Assembly: GCA_964035575.1 (NCBI GenBank) | Contig: OZ037923.1 | Location: forward strand, 1,159,047 to 1,223,046 | Direction: 5' to 3' | DNA length: 64,000 bases | Source of the DNA: Rhynchopus sp. YZ270_cl-10 | Lineage: Eukaryota; Euglenozoa; Diplonemea; Diplonemida; Diplonemidae | In this document: in pieces, positions 1-11,259 of the stretch | Layout: each line of letters begins with the position of its first letter | How positions within the stretch are numbered: the stretch's first letter is position 1 | Notes under the pieces: model-generated | What the model saw: only the letters and a program-made list of their open reading frames with translations | The model's database searches: none | What the model was told of the DNA's origin: nothing | Position numbers and translations under genes: made by a program

Positions 1-1
1 C

Positions 2-2980
2 ACGGACACGTCGCTTGCGGACTGGAAGTGGGCGTCGTCGCAGACGCTCGAAGTACCAGCCACGACAACAGGCAAGGCGTACAGTGTGTACAACCGCACC
101 GTGCACGTCGGGCTTGCTGCATGGGACACGACTGGGAAGTTCCGCGGGATTGGCGGCGTGTCCTGGGCGGCGGGTGCGTCTGTGACAGCAGTGCCGACGG
201 AGATGGTGCCCGAGGGGTGCTTCGCGTGTGCGAGTGGGACAACAACGTGTGCGATTGCGAACACGAAGGACCCGAAGACTGGGGCTGCCGGCACTGGCGA
301 CGCGATTGAGATTGCAGGTGTGTTTGCGGCTGTCGGGACGTGCCAGCTCAAGGCGGGTGCCTTCACCGGGTTCCCGACAGGGACCACAGCGCCGACGACG
401 GCAGTGACGTTCACGGTCGAGGCGCCGGTCGGGCTGATGATTGCGGGTGCGCCGAACGAGGGGAGCGTGCTGTCGCGACCGAACTTCACTCGCCTGTGGG
501 GACGCACGCTCTCGGGTGCGCCTGCGGCAGTGACCGGGGTTGGGAGCAGCCTGTCGTTCCAGGTGGTGGACGCGAAGGGGATGCCTGTTGTGGGGGACAA
601 CCACATGCAGTTCACGCTGACCGGGACGCAGAAGTCGAACACGTCGACCACGACGGTGACGTGGACGGGCGTCGCACGCCGCGGTGTGGGCACGTTCCAG
701 ATCCGGTCGAACCAGACGACGCGCACGACTGCGTGTGAGGCCTGGCGGCCGCAGATTGCTGCAGACCACGAGGCGACAGCACAGCAGGTGGCTGTATCGG
801 GGATGCCGGCGTGCGAGCACGTGCCGTGGTTCTTCACCGTGCAGGCTGTGGCGCCGATGACAACGTCGGGCCCGACGCCGTTTGCCGCGATTGCGGATGT
901 GGGCCCGCTGCACTTTGTGAGGCGTGCTGTGCGTCTTGCAGCGTTTGCGCGCATCGGTGTGCCGTGTGTGCCTCCGATGGACATGACGGGTGTGAACAGC
1001 TCGAACGCGAACAGCAACAGCACAAACAGCTCGAAGGTGTGGAAGCCGATGAAGCCGATCTGCCCCACACCGCCGGCAGGACTGCCCACGGCCCACCTGA
1101 TGCTTGTGAAGCAGGTGATGAAGGGATGGGTGCCGCTCGGCCTTGGCGGGATGGGGGCAAAGAACGGGCGGGACAGCCACATGGGCCGGCCGTGGAGCAA
1201 GCCGCACCCTGCGACGTGGGGCCGCGGCTACAACTTCACAATGAAGGTGGTGGCACTTGGGCTGGACGGGATCCAGGTGAAGCACCCCGAGGACAAGGGG
1301 AGTGCGGCACCCGTGCAGCTGCGCCCGCTGGCCGTGCCGTGCAGTAACGTGGACAAGTCGAAGTCAGGGAAGTGGGTGCTTGACACGTGCGTGGACGGGA
1401 AGGGGACGTCGGGGGCGTGTGGCTGGGGGAAGAAGATTGCGTCGCTGCCAAAGTGCATGCCGAAGGAGTCGTCTGGGTGGAATGTGCCGGCGTTCTCGTT
1501 CAAGCTGAAGGGCGGGGAGGCGACCTTCAAGGACATCTCGTACGGGAAGATGGCGGGGTGGAAGCAGTCTGGGCTGACGCGGTTCTACCTGTCGACAACG
1601 CAGCTGAACTACAAGTACGGGAAGGGGGACGTGAGCACGAACCCTGCGGCCACGTTTGCGAAGCCCGACGACACCTTCCTGTTTGAGGTCAACATGCAGG
1701 ATGCGGCGGCACTGCGCCCGGGCGGGAACCACTGGATGTGCTCTGGGACGGCGTGCAAGTCGACGACGTACTACCCCGAGCCTGGTAAGCCGTTTGCGCT
1801 GATGCTGAGTGTGGTGGACGTGATGGGGGACGCAGTGCGCTCGGACTCGAACTCGAGTGTCAAGGTGAGCGGGGTGTGCCTCGACAAGGTGCACAACTCG
1901 TACTTTGCGCATGCGAAGCCGAATGCGCTGGACTTCATCAACAAGCCGACGTACTCGTTCCAGGGTGGGTGGACGCAGCTGACACAGCTGTACGTGACGG
2001 AGCCGTGTGCACAGATGCAGCTCACCGTTGTGTGCACAAGCGGGGCGTCGGACCAGATGAAGCTGTGCACCGGGAACATGGTGACGCTGGAGTTCCCGGT
2101 CGACTACCCTGCGTCGTCAGGCAACGTGACACGCGCACCGACGCCGCCGCCGGAGGTGATCACGCTGTCCGGGCTGTCGCTTGCGGCGTTCGACACTGAG
2201 GCGCTGGCGATGCCGTTTGTGAACAACGTGCGCAAGGGGGACGCCGAGATCCAGATGCTGAAGCTGCTGAAGAAGGGGAACCCCGTCATCAAGGCAGCCT
2301 TCCTGAAGTGGGTGTGTGCGAAGCTTGGCGGCGGCGGCATCACCGCTGCTGACAAGATCTCGGGCAGGTGCGTCGACAAGACGATCACAGCTGCGCCGCC
2401 GACACTCCCGCCAACAGCGGCACCGTGCAACATAACGGCAGACCCGAACTGCACCGGCATTGCGACTGTTGCGGGTGGGGCAGGCGCGGCTGCGTACCGC
2501 TCCTTCTTTGCGCTTGCGACCACAGTCGACGTTGTCACGGAGTTTGAGATTGAGACGGCTGTCACGGTCGACGCGGCTGCAGTCTCCACTGCAGTCAAGG
2601 ACGCCATTGTTGCCGACTTGGCCGACCCGAACAGTATCCTGAAGCAGTCGCCCACACCGGGCGTCACCTCCCCCTTCGCCACTGCGTCCACATCGAACAT
2701 GCAGGTTGGTGTGGCGAACACACCCGTGCCGCCACCCCCACCAACACCTGCACCGCAAACAAACGTCCCACCCACAACATCGCAGCCCACAAGCATGTCG
2801 CCACCAACACCGCAGCCACCGGTTGTGCCAACTGCACCCCCCACAGCCGCACCACCAACAAGCGTCCCGCCAGTCACCTTCGACCCCAACATTATCCCCA
2901 TCCCTACTTCGGGCGGTGTCTTGGTGCCCACCCTGTGGGTCACACTGTGTGTGGCTGTGCTGGCGCTGTTTGCACTGTAG
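2..2980 (+). CDS. Thr/Pro-rich surface glycoprotein, 5' end outside window
   Basis: The frame is open from the first bases, so the start and any signal peptide lie upstream; about 992 residues are visible. The body consists of beta-rich Ig-like stretches (for example residues around a 'FQVVDAKG' segment and a 'LMLSVVDVMGD' segment) with paired cysteines and many N-glycosylation sequons, including an Asn/Ser-rich run near nt 990-1035. A Thr/Pro-rich mucin-like linker follows at about nt 2720-2890. The last ~20 residues are hydrophobic and end without any basic cytoplasmic tail, which is what a GPI-attachment signal or short tail anchor looks like. I do not recognise the family. An AATAAA lies at 2997-3002, 17 bases after the stop. 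The inference is an outer-surface protein on a stalk; the ligand is unknown. Reading frame confidence is high, function low. Confidence 0.85.
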   Translation, partial: TDTSLADWKWASSQTLEVPATTTGKAYSVYNRTVHVGLAAWDTTGKFRGIGGVSWAAGASVTAVPTEMVPEGCFACASGTTTCAIANTKDPKTGAAGTGDAIEIAGVFAAVGTCQLKAGAFTGFPTGTTAPTTAVTFTVEAPVGLMIAGAPNEGSVLSRPNFTRLWGRTLSGAPAAVTGVGSSLSFQVVDAKGMPVVGDNHMQFTLTGTQKSNTSTTTVTWTGVARRGVGTFQIRSNQTTRTTACEAWRPQIAADHEATAQQVAVSGMPACEHVPWFFTVQAVAPMTTSGPTPFAAIADVGPLHFVRRAVRLAAFARIGVPCVPPMDMTGVNSSNANSNSTNSSKVWKPMKPICPTPPAGLPTAHLMLVKQVMKGWVPLGLGGMGAKNGRDSHMGRPWSKPHPATWGRGYNFTMKVVALGLDGIQVKHPEDKGSAAPVQLRPLAVPCSNVDKSKSGKWVLDTCVDGKGTSGACGWGKKIASLPKCMPKESSGWNVPAFSFKLKGGEATFKDISYGKMAGWKQSGLTRFYLSTTQLNYKYGKGDVSTNPAATFAKPDDTFLFEVNMQDAAALRPGGNHWMCSGTACKSTTYYPEPGKPFALMLSVVDVMGDAVRSDSNSSVKVSGVCLDKVHNSYFAHAKPNALDFINKPTYSFQGGWTQLTQLYVTEPCAQMQLTVVCTSGASDQMKLCTGNMVTLEFPVDYPASSGNVTRAPTPPPEVITLSGLSLAAFDTEALAMPFVNNVRKGDAEIQMLKLLKKGNPVIKAAFLKWVCAKLGGGGITAADKISGRCVDKTITAAPPTLPPTAAPCNITADPNCTGIATVAGGAGAAAYRSFFALATTVDVVTEFEIETAVTVDAAAVSTAVKDAIVADLADPNSILKQSPTPGVTSPFATASTSNMQVGVANTPVPPPPPTPAPQTNVPPTTSQPTSMSPPTPQPPVVPTAPPTAAPPTSVPPVTFDPNIIPIPTSGGVLVPTLWVTLCVAVLALFAL

Positions 2981-3253
2981 AGAGACAATGGTTGGCAATA
3001 AAATCACAAAACAAAGACAGAGGTGAAATAATATAAACCCAAAACAAAAGAGAAATATGAAAAAAGGAGCAGTGGGAAGGGAACAAGGAGAGATACAAAG
3101 TATAGCAAAGGTAAAGAAAACAAAAAGCAAAAGAAAAAAAAAAACAAAAGATCTTTTTAAAAACAAGTTTGTGTGTAGAACAATGCATGTAACCTGCCCC
3201 CACAGGTCTTATATAAAGTGAGAAACTGCAAAAAAGTGTGTGGCTTCTGCCAC

Positions 3254-3291
<38 letters not shown>

Positions 3292-5139
3292 TTCTCTTGT
3301 CCCGGTGTTCCTCCTCCTCCACATTTTTTATTTCTTAAAATTAAGGATGGGTCCATCCCCAACCGACCCACTTTCCACTTCCACCCCTATTTGTTGTTCC
3401 TCCTCCTCTCCCTCCCTCCCCTCCATCTCTTCTTCCCTGCTTCTACGTACATGGTGTTGTTTTTGAGAAGGACACAAGTGTGCTGCTGTTGAGAAGTGTG
3501 TGTCTGCTTGCAGTCACCCCTCCCAACAGCACAAACCAAGTGTCCAGGTTGATTGAGGGTCTTCACTACACTGACTGTGCAAAAGCGTCGTTTGAGTGTG
3601 CTGTTGGGTCACACCAACACGCAACCAAATGCAACACATCACAATTTTTTTGTATTTTTCTTTCGAAATTGCAGTCTTTTTTTGTATATTGTGCCTTTTG
3701 CGGATACGCGAGAAGTGGAAAAACGAATAAAAGAGCACAGGGGAGGGAGGACAACGGGCGCAGCTGTGCTGTGCCAAGGTGTGTTCCTATGTGCGGCGTC
3801 CATCAAGGACAGCCACCCACATCCCACACCAGCAGCCTGCTGTGTCCCTTTGTCGTTCCTTTCTTCTGTGTTTGCTTTTTTGTTAGCGTGTGTGTGTCTG
3901 CAGATGGCGCCGATCTGACTGACTGTACATTCGACTGAGGGTGACAGAACAAGACAACACGATGCGTGGCCACACCCATCCTAGTTGTTGTTTGCTGTGT
4001 GAGGGTATTTGTTGCGTTTCCAGAAGCTACGCTGGACATGTGTGCATGGGTATGGGTATGGGTGTGCCTCAGTCTCGAGCCAACACCACCCACGCACCAC
4101 GAAGGCGTCAGCACGAAACGCTAGTTGAGAGAGCACCTGTATCAGCACACCAACCCCTTTGCTGAGAAGCAGAAGGGCTTCTGTTGTGCAACGTCGCTGT
4201 GTGCTTTGTGAGGGTTATCTTCTGCATCTGTAGTGGCCAAAGCTTTGGGGTCGCCTCTGCCCCCTTTGCATGCAGCCATGCTTATAAGATGCGTCAAACA
4301 TGTGTCCTTTTTGTGCATAAATGCTTTTTTCTCTTGGAGGTGCCGCACACCCCTTCCCAGTATTCTAGTTGTTGTTTCCCCTGCCCCTTTTACACCAAAA
4401 TATAATATGTAACCCCAGATGCGGTGCCGTCCTCCCCAGTGGTCTTGTCTTTGCATCAACAGCACGTTTGTTTTCGTTTTTGCTTTTTACAGTTTTGTGG
4501 CACGTTCTGTGCTGCAAGGTGCTGTTGTTGCTGTTTCCTATTGTTATCTCCCGTTCTTTGTTGTGAGTGTGCATACATCCCTTTAGGGCGTTTGTCTTCG
4601 CAACGTCGTTTTTTTTTGTTGCTGTTCTTCCTCTTTTCCTTTGTGAGGGTATTCACGACACCACTCTTCAGGCGCTACAGGAACAGCCCATCCGTTTGCC
4701 GTGTGTGGGTTTGTCTGTTTTTTGTGCCGGATGTCGTACTTTTGCGCTTTTTTGTGCTGTTGTGTTGTGCTTTTATGCGAATATCTAAAAGGGAAAAAAG
4801 TAAAAAAAAGTCTAAAGGCAGGTCCTCTTCTTCTGATGAGACTGCAAATGCCAAAACAGAAAACAAACCTAAAACAGGTTGTTACAGAAAAGAAGCCATG
4901 TCGTAGAAGCCCTCCCATCCCATCCCCTCCCCTATCCCGCCTCAATACACAAAAACAAAAAGTTGGATATAAAGTCGCAAAAAAAAAAAAGCAAAAGCAT
5001 TTTATAATACAATTCATTTCTTCCCTTCCGTGCCTCGTTATCTTCCCATACGCATGACTAAACCTGCGGCACTACACCACATCGTCAACCCCACCTCACC
5101 ACACAGATTCCCCCTGATTTTCTTCGTTTTCCGTCAACA
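2981..5139. other. Intergenic, no gene seen
   Basis: AT-rich DNA with many T and A runs, a CT microsatellite at about 3257-3292 and a possible AATAAA at 2997-3002. Open frames here (for example around 4424-4906) have low-complexity Phe/Cys/Lys composition and none of the G/C-ending codon bias of the neighbouring genes. I see no gene. Confidence 0.6.
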
Positions 5140-5916
5140 ATGCTGTCGCGTCTGTCGCTCGTTGCAAGCATGGGGTTCGTGGCCTCGGCACAGATCCCAC
5201 CGCACACAGCAGGCTGTGCGGCGACGACGTGTCCCATGTACTACTCGTGTGTGGAGGACAGTGAGGGTGTGGCGTCGTGTGTGCCGCCACCGCCGCCGGC
5301 TGGTCCTTGCGCAGGTGTGCACTGTGCGCCGGGGACAGAGTGTGTTGCTATTGGGAGCCAGGCGTGGTGCAAGCCGCTGCCGGTTGGATGTGCTGCGACG
5401 CAGTGCAGGTATGGGACGACGTGCTATGAGATTGCCGGACATGCACTGTGCCTTCCGTCGTGGTGGTTCCCCTCACCGACGCCACCGTCGCCGCCAGTTG
5501 TTGGCTGCGACCAGTTGAAGTGCGTGAACTGCGAGAACGACCCCAAGACAGGGGAGGGTGTCTGCCTTCCGCCACCTATTGGATGTGGGAGTCTGGAATG
5601 TGCGCACTGCGTCGAAGATGCCAAGGGCAATGGGAAGTGCGTGCCTCCTCCTACCCTGCCCACGAACCCGTGCGACCTTCTGAAGTGCGTGCAGTGTGAG
5701 GTGCAGGCAGACGGAACTGCAAAGTGTGTGTCTCCGGATGCGTTCCCACCGACACCTATTGTTGGCTGTGAGGCGATGACCTGCCTTGTTGGGACAACAT
5801 GCACAAACGACGCGACTGGCCAGGGTCACTGCTCCAACCCATGTGACCTTCTGAAGTGCGTGCAGTGTGAGCTGCAGGCAGACGGAACTGCGAAATGTGT
5901 GTCTCCGTACGCTTGA
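5140..5916 (+). CDS. Small secreted Cys-rich repeat protein
   Basis: 258 residues from an ATG preceded by a pyrimidine-rich leader (ttttcttcgttttccgtcaaca). The first ~18 residues form a signal peptide ending near 'VASA'. The mature part is a string of ~35-45-residue modules of the type C-x(4)-C-x(1-2)-C-x(8-12)-C with short Pro linkers, resembling follistatin-like or EGF-like knots, but I cannot place them in a named family. The module starting with 'CDLLKCVQCE' occurs twice almost identically (nt ~5671-5740 and ~5842-5912), a recent internal duplication. The protein stops right after the second copy with no membrane anchor or Thr/Pro stalk, unlike its neighbours, so it is either truly soluble or shortened at the 3' end. 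Confidence 0.8.
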   Translation: MLSRLSLVASMGFVASAQIPPHTAGCAATTCPMYYSCVEDSEGVASCVPPPPPAGPCAGVHCAPGTECVAIGSQAWCKPLPVGCAATQCRYGTTCYEIAGHALCLPSWWFPSPTPPSPPVVGCDQLKCVNCENDPKTGEGVCLPPPIGCGSLECAHCVEDAKGNGKCVPPPTLPTNPCDLLKCVQCEVQADGTAKCVSPDAFPPTPIVGCEAMTCLVGTTCTNDATGQGHCSNPCDLLKCVQCELQADGTAKCVSPYA

Positions 5917-6302
5917 AGGCAGTGGTAGTGTAGCTACCCGTTGCGCCTGATCTTTTTATTTCGGCTGTGTGCGATCTGAGACAGAAGGCTTGTGCACAAA
6001 CCTGGTATATTCGGGAGCATTTTATGTTCACTGAATAGTCCGAAGTGCTTTGCCCTGTCTGTCTCTGATGTGCTGTGTCTCTTTGTGAAGCTATTCTTGT
6101 TCTTCTTTTGCGCTTTGCCTTTTGTTGTTTTTTCTTAGTTTTTGTCGTTTCCCAGTGTGCAAGCACTCTGTGCTTGGGAAAATTATAACAAGCTCTGTGC
6201 CGCGAGGGTCATCTTGAGAAAAGCAAAACGCGTATTCTTTTGTGTTCTTTTTATACTTCACTCGTCAATATCCCACATCCATACACAGATATTACTACTA
6301 AA
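5917..6302. other. Intergenic, no gene seen
   Basis: About 390 bases of AT-rich DNA between two + strand genes. It ends in a pyrimidine-rich leader with a CACAG about 15 bases before the next ATG. Whether that is a splice or trans-splice acceptor cannot be told from sequence alone. Confidence 0.5.
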
Positions 6303-8267
6303 ATGTTAACCCTCCTTGCTCCCGTTCTTGTCATGCAGTGCTTAGCCTTGGACGAGTTGTCCGGGACATTCAACACGGCACTCTCAGCGGGTGCGGAGAC
6401 GTGCTGGACCCTGACCTGCGTGGGGAGACTCGAGCTTGCGTACAACCCCAGCTTTGAAGGCAAATTCGTGGTGAACAACGGCACGGAAACCGCGCTGAGG
6501 ACAGACGCACAGTACAACACCGTGACGTTCAACGCATACTGGGACGTGACACTGACAGCAGCTGTGGATGCGTGTGCAGGTGGGAACTGCAGCAGCTCTG
6601 TGGAGTTCTCGTGGGGCTGTGGGATGGATGCTCCTGCGCTGGAAGTTGCTGCCGTGAGCACTGCAAACACTCGCTCGCAGGCGAGTGACATTGTGACACC
6701 GAGCTTGGATTGGCACAGCTACGTCTCCACACCGCTGGTGCACACGATTTCCTGCGTCGGCACACTGGAGATGAACTACCTTCTCTTCTACGTTGGAAAC
6801 TTCTCTGTGAACAGTGCGGCCACACAGGTGTTCTACACAACCGCGTACGGGCCACACTTCGGTACCTCGAGGTTCACAGCAGACGGGGACGTGTCCTTCC
6901 TTGCACAGGGCAGACAGTGCTACCGTGGTGGGTGTGGCGGCTTCCAGTACTCGTGGGGATGCAACATGCCTGCACCTGAGCTGGTGAACTGGGACCCTGC
7001 CCCCTTCAACTTCACACCGTCGTGCCCAACCACAACGACCCTGGGCACCTCGGGCAGCATCAGCACAGAGGTTGACGGGACCGAATGTTGGGAGCTTGCG
7101 TGCGAAGGTGGCAGTGTTGGCATTACCTTCACCGAGATCCACGCAACTGCCCACGCAACTGCCAGTGGCGGGCGCTACGTGAATGTGTATGAAATGGACG
7201 GCGACCGGGTTGTTGGCTTCCCTTTCCACGAGACTGGCGAGAAGCAGGGCGTGAGCCTCACCTCTGCAGCTTCGTCGGTGCTCGTGCAGTACCGTTCCTC
7301 CTGGGCGCGCGCGGAGAACAACTCTCTTGCCTTTGACTACATTTGCATGGGCGGTGCTACGGCAGGACCTACGGCGCTTCCGTTAGGCCCATCGGCCACA
7401 CCAACGCCGACGACGAGTGCACCAGTTGATTCTCTGACTGTAACTCCGACGGATGTAACCTCCACGTCGACACCTCCGACAGGTCTGCCTGTTACGTCAG
7501 TTCCTCTCACGGAGGCGCCAGTGTCGCCTTCGCGCAAGTGGTGTGTCACAGATGTGGAGTGTCAGAAGCATGGAGACATGGGGGCTAGCTGTGACAGAGT
7601 TACGTTCAAGTGTACGTGCAGCTCTGGTTTTGAAAAGCCACGCCACAAGCGTCGTGGGAGTGTGGCGCATATTTGTGTGAACGAGGAGACGCGTGTGTCA
7701 GACGTGGTACGTGTCGCACTGGATGTGGATTGCGAAGATGGAGCTGCGAAGGGAAATCGAGTGGCCTCTGCGATCCGTAGCATTGTACAGGGCACGGTTT
7801 TGGATGTGGACACACTGTGCGGATCTCTGAATGTGTTGGTGCATCTTGACAACGTGCCGCTGCTGGAAGTGGCGGCGTTGGACCTGGCAGAGGAGCTTAC
7901 GTCTGAGATGGCTGCTGCGAACGATGTTGTGGGTACAGTGCTGTCGGCTGGGCTGGCCTCGATGGACGCACTGGAGTGCCGGGATGTGACCGGTGCGGAG
8001 GTGGTCGTTATTCTTGGCGGTGTATGTGTGCCGCTGAACTGCGCTGACAACCATGTCCTTGTGGGCAGAGAGTGCACCTTGCTCACACCTACGCCACAGG
8101 ACGACGACGACTTCCCGATTGGGGCGATTGTGGGACTGTGCCTTGGTGGAGGTGCTCTGCTGCTTATCGCTGGTATTGTCGCTTATTTGCTGTGCAAGAA
8201 GGATGGTCCCACACCGATTGGCAACAACGAACCTGTTGCAACCGAGAACAAAGAGTCAGCAGTCTGA
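6303..8267 (+). CDS. Type I membrane protein with CUB-like repeats
   Basis: 654 residues; I chose the ATG at 6303 because a clear signal peptide (MLTLLAPVLVMQCLA) follows. Three ~110-120-residue repeats come next, each with an early Cys, a 'G.LE..Y' or similar strand, and an end motif FSWGC, YSWGC or FDYIC. This is a CUB-like layout, but the assignment is an inference. A Thr/Pro linker (nt ~7370-7530) leads to a Cys-rich EGF-like segment (nt ~7540-7680), then a ~130-residue region of alternating acidic and hydrophobic character that may be SEA-like. A transmembrane helix (nt ~8110-8195) and a ~20-residue cytoplasmic tail starting CKKDG close the protein. It looks like a cell-surface receptor or adhesin; no enzymatic motif is visible. 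Confidence 0.85.
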   Translation: MLTLLAPVLVMQCLALDELSGTFNTALSAGAETCWTLTCVGRLELAYNPSFEGKFVVNNGTETALRTDAQYNTVTFNAYWDVTLTAAVDACAGGNCSSSVEFSWGCGMDAPALEVAAVSTANTRSQASDIVTPSLDWHSYVSTPLVHTISCVGTLEMNYLLFYVGNFSVNSAATQVFYTTAYGPHFGTSRFTADGDVSFLAQGRQCYRGGCGGFQYSWGCNMPAPELVNWDPAPFNFTPSCPTTTTLGTSGSISTEVDGTECWELACEGGSVGITFTEIHATAHATASGGRYVNVYEMDGDRVVGFPFHETGEKQGVSLTSAASSVLVQYRSSWARAENNSLAFDYICMGGATAGPTALPLGPSATPTPTTSAPVDSLTVTPTDVTSTSTPPTGLPVTSVPLTEAPVSPSRKWCVTDVECQKHGDMGASCDRVTFKCTCSSGFEKPRHKRRGSVAHICVNEETRVSDVVRVALDVDCEDGAAKGNRVASAIRSIVQGTVLDVDTLCGSLNVLVHLDNVPLLEVAALDLAEELTSEMAAANDVVGTVLSAGLASMDALECRDVTGAEVVVILGGVCVPLNCADNHVLVGRECTLLTPTPQDDDDFPIGAIVGLCLGGGALLLIAGIVAYLLCKKDGPTPIGNNEPVATENKESAV

Positions 8268-9103
8268 TGTACACGGTTTGCGTGCATCTGATACTGCGCG
8301 AAGATACGAAAGAAAAGTGAACCTATGAACGTGAACTCCCATCCCCCTTTTTTTTGGAAGGCACCTTTGCCTTTCTGAATTCTCTTATTTTGACACCAGT
8401 TACTGTCCAGCGTTCCTTGCACAGTCTGTGTGGTTGTGTGCGTTGCACTCCATCTGCGCAAAGACAGACGGGATGGTATTTCTTTGTGTGAAATCTGCTG
8501 GTTGGTTTGTCTTGATTTAGCTTCAAGCTTGTCAATGACTACTCCGTATCAGCTGCTTATTTTGCTGCCTTTTTTTTTCCTTTTGTCGCCTAATGCAATG
8601 AAAGGAAATAGAAACAAAGCATTTTGAACACACTTTTGCGGTTCTGGGGACGAACCGCGCTGCAGAGACCACTCCTCACCCGAACAGGTTGAGGTGTTGT
8701 GCGTTTCACCACAACCTCTCTCCCATGGGGTTCATCGTGTGATGAGTGTTAAGTTTCTATTTTGCTTGTAAATTGGATGAAGCATATTGTTTTGAAATAT
8801 TAGAATACTTATACTGTACGTACTCATGTGTATTTACAGTACATCCACACACCACACCCTAAACTGGTCATTTGGTGATTAAGCACGAGAGGCTTTGGAT
8901 CGTCATACAACCCTTTTTGCCCCCTCCCTCTTCGCAGGACCTCCCGAGGTGTTTGCCACTTCAAACATATTGCCTTTTCCCATTTCCCCCCTTCAAGGTG
9001 ACTGAGTATGAAAGAGTTCAGTCCCACCTGATTTCATTGAATCCTTTTATTTATTTATTGTGTGCTTTCTCTTCTTTGAATGGAAAGTATATGAAATTGA
9101 TTA
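8268..9103. other. Intergenic, no gene seen
   Basis: AT-rich spacer with no coding-like frame. It contains the recurrent hairpin/intron-like motif at 8874-8937, listed separately. It ends at the target-site duplication of the element beginning at 9113. Confidence 0.5.
8874..8937 (+). repeat. Recurrent 'TAAGC-ACGAGAG-GCTTT' motif, copy 1
   Basis: GGTGATTAAGCACGAGAGGC followed by TTTGGATCGTCATACAA, then a pyrimidine tract and GCAGG. About 35 bases are nearly identical to the copy at 11431. From the GT (8875) to the AG (8937) it has the outline of a 63-base spliceosomal intron, and the TAAGC/GCTTW halves can pair around an ACGAGAG loop. Confidence 0.5.
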
Positions 9104-9112
9104 TTCCCTTTT

Positions 9113-11250
9113 GAGAAAAGTTCGATTTCGGCCTCGAAAATTACCGTGACACCGATTTGTCACGGAATTTTGTCACGGAATTTTTTTGAAAGATTCGATT
9201 TCGTGACAAAAAAAAAATCGATTTCGTGACAAACCGATTTTTTCATTGACAAAAAAAATTCGATTTCGTGACAAATCCAAAAATTCAGTGACAAAAAAAT
9301 GTCAATGAAAAAATGGATTTTGTCAAGGAAACCGAACTTTTTGTCAAGGAAAAAGTCGTGACAGGGCACTGGGTACTGGGTACACTGGACACAAGGATAA
9401 AAGTTGTGAAAGAGCAACCACAGCTCCACATGACAAACACAAAAGTGTCCAGTCACGTGGGGCATGCATGCACTGAGGAGATAATGATCCAACAATTTAC
9501 AAGAAAGATTACTTAACCTACTGCTGGAAATTGCCAGGTCGTAGTAACACACAAAGTGTGCCTCCGTTCGGGAAGACCGGATATTCTAGAGACCAAAAAG
9601 GCCTCAAGAATATCTTCCGGTAGTCAAGGTATAACCGAATGAACGGCCCAAGACCCCCGTGGAGAAGTTAAATGTGTAATGCTATCAAGTAGAAACTGCG
9701 ACCACTGTCTTACCCTCCTCAATGCATGGTGGAAGATGTCTTTACAACAAATATCCTGTACCCAGGTACCAGGTTCCCAGACCCACGTAGTACCACGTCG
9801 CAGTACTACGCAAAATTTACCACCAGACCCTGTCTTCGTGCACCTTAAGTACAACGCCGCAGACAGGCCAAACATGCGTTGGACTCAGGAGGAATGCCTG
9901 CTGTGCAGTGTATCAAACATGAGAACCAACTCCCAGCAACAAGGGGCGCCTTTTGGCGGGCGTTGTTGAGGGTGTTTGGGGTGCAAAGTTTTCCACAATT
10001 TTGATGCGCGGGTACAGAAGTGTTATCTTGTTCTTTCATCTCTAGGAATGTAAATGTCAATCGCGTTTAACTACCACTAGGGCTTGTTCAGTGAACCCAC
10101 GAGGGGTCGAAGGGGGTTGGTTATCCCATATCTATCAAAGGTTGTGTCGACCAGGCGAATCCACTATGTTACGCTGTATGATGATAAATCCGAAGAAATA
10201 ACAGTGCATAGCAACTGCAGGAAGTTTGTTAAAAAGAGTGCCTCACGCTACACAAACCACCACCCGCGATTGACTTAGATGTTATAACAAAGAGAATTCA
10301 GAACAAAACAACACCCTGCCCCATACACACTAAATTGTCATGCTTCAAGAGCATGCCTGGGCCAAAATTACTATGACGAAAAGGCAACAAGACCACCCAC
10401 AAGGAGTGTGAATTGTGCACTGGTTTTCTGGGGGAACAAACAATATTTTCTTGTGTCTAGTCCTCCGTAAGCAGAGGACAGACTTTCCGGAAGGTTTCCA
10501 AAGTCGAATTTCTTGCACTAGCTATGCTCCCTGGTTAATGGCTATAGCAGTGACTGACAAAGTGTTCCCACCCCCCTTTCCACCACCATAATAACCGAAC
10601 TCTGCTTATCAAACCACAATCTGAATCTGCTTCCGTCGCATGCGCTGGTGGATTCGATCTGTTTTGGTGTGTGTAATGGAATGTATGGGTGAGGGTTGGG
10701 GTATTAGGTATAGAAACGTGCGCACCCATTAATTTTTTACCGAATGAAAATGAAATCTGCAATGAGTGTCTGCTGCATATCATTTAGTGGGGCTGGCCTC
10801 TGGCCAGAGGCGTGCAAGCCTGACCGTGTTCGCGATATACTAAGTCTTGCATAATCATAAAGTTATCATACCTTGTGTCTTCAGTCTCTGCCCTTCGGTT
10901 TCTAGACAGCTCAAGAATGGCCTCTTTTGTGTTTGTCAAGTGGCTGTCTGGTCACTTTCAGTGACTGGCGGGTTGGCTGTCACGACTTTTTCCTTGACAA
11001 AATCCATTTTTTTCAATGACATTTTTTTGTCAATGACAAAATGGATTTGTCACGAAATCGAATTTTTTTTTGTCAATGAAAAAAGTCATTTGTCACTAAA
11101 TTGAATTTTGTGTGTCAATGAAAAAATCGGCTTGTCACGAAATCGAACTTTTTTTGTCACGAAATCGAATCTTTCAAAAAAATTCCGTGACAAAGTACCG
11201 TGACAAATCGGTGTCACGGGTATTTTCGAGGCCGAAATCGAACTTTTCTC
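9113..11250. mobile_element. Non-autonomous Mutator-like element with 9-bp TSD
   Basis: The ends are long inverted repeats (about 9113-9360 and 10985-11250) starting GAGAAAAGTTCGATTTCGG and ending in its reverse complement. They are rich in GTGACAAA / TTTGTCAC runs. The element is flanked by a perfect 9-bp direct repeat TTCCCTTTT at 9104-9112 and 11251-11259, the target-duplication length typical of Mutator-like elements. No transposase is visible. The interior (about 9925-10555) is shared, in reverse orientation, with the element at 27637-28787 and holds decayed coding-like segments. The exact ends plus the target duplication make the element call strong; the superfamily call rests on TSD length and TIR length only. 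Confidence 0.85.
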
Positions 11251-11259
11251 TTCCCTTTT

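Noticed and set aside
4424-4906. 160-residue ORF in the 2.1-kb spacer
   Set aside because: Low-complexity Phe/Cys/Lys translation of T- and A-rich DNA without host codon use or conservation within the window.
9113-11250. A transposase gene inside the Mutator-like element
   Set aside because: No frame longer than ~95 residues and no DDE-like pattern; the element is treated as non-autonomous.
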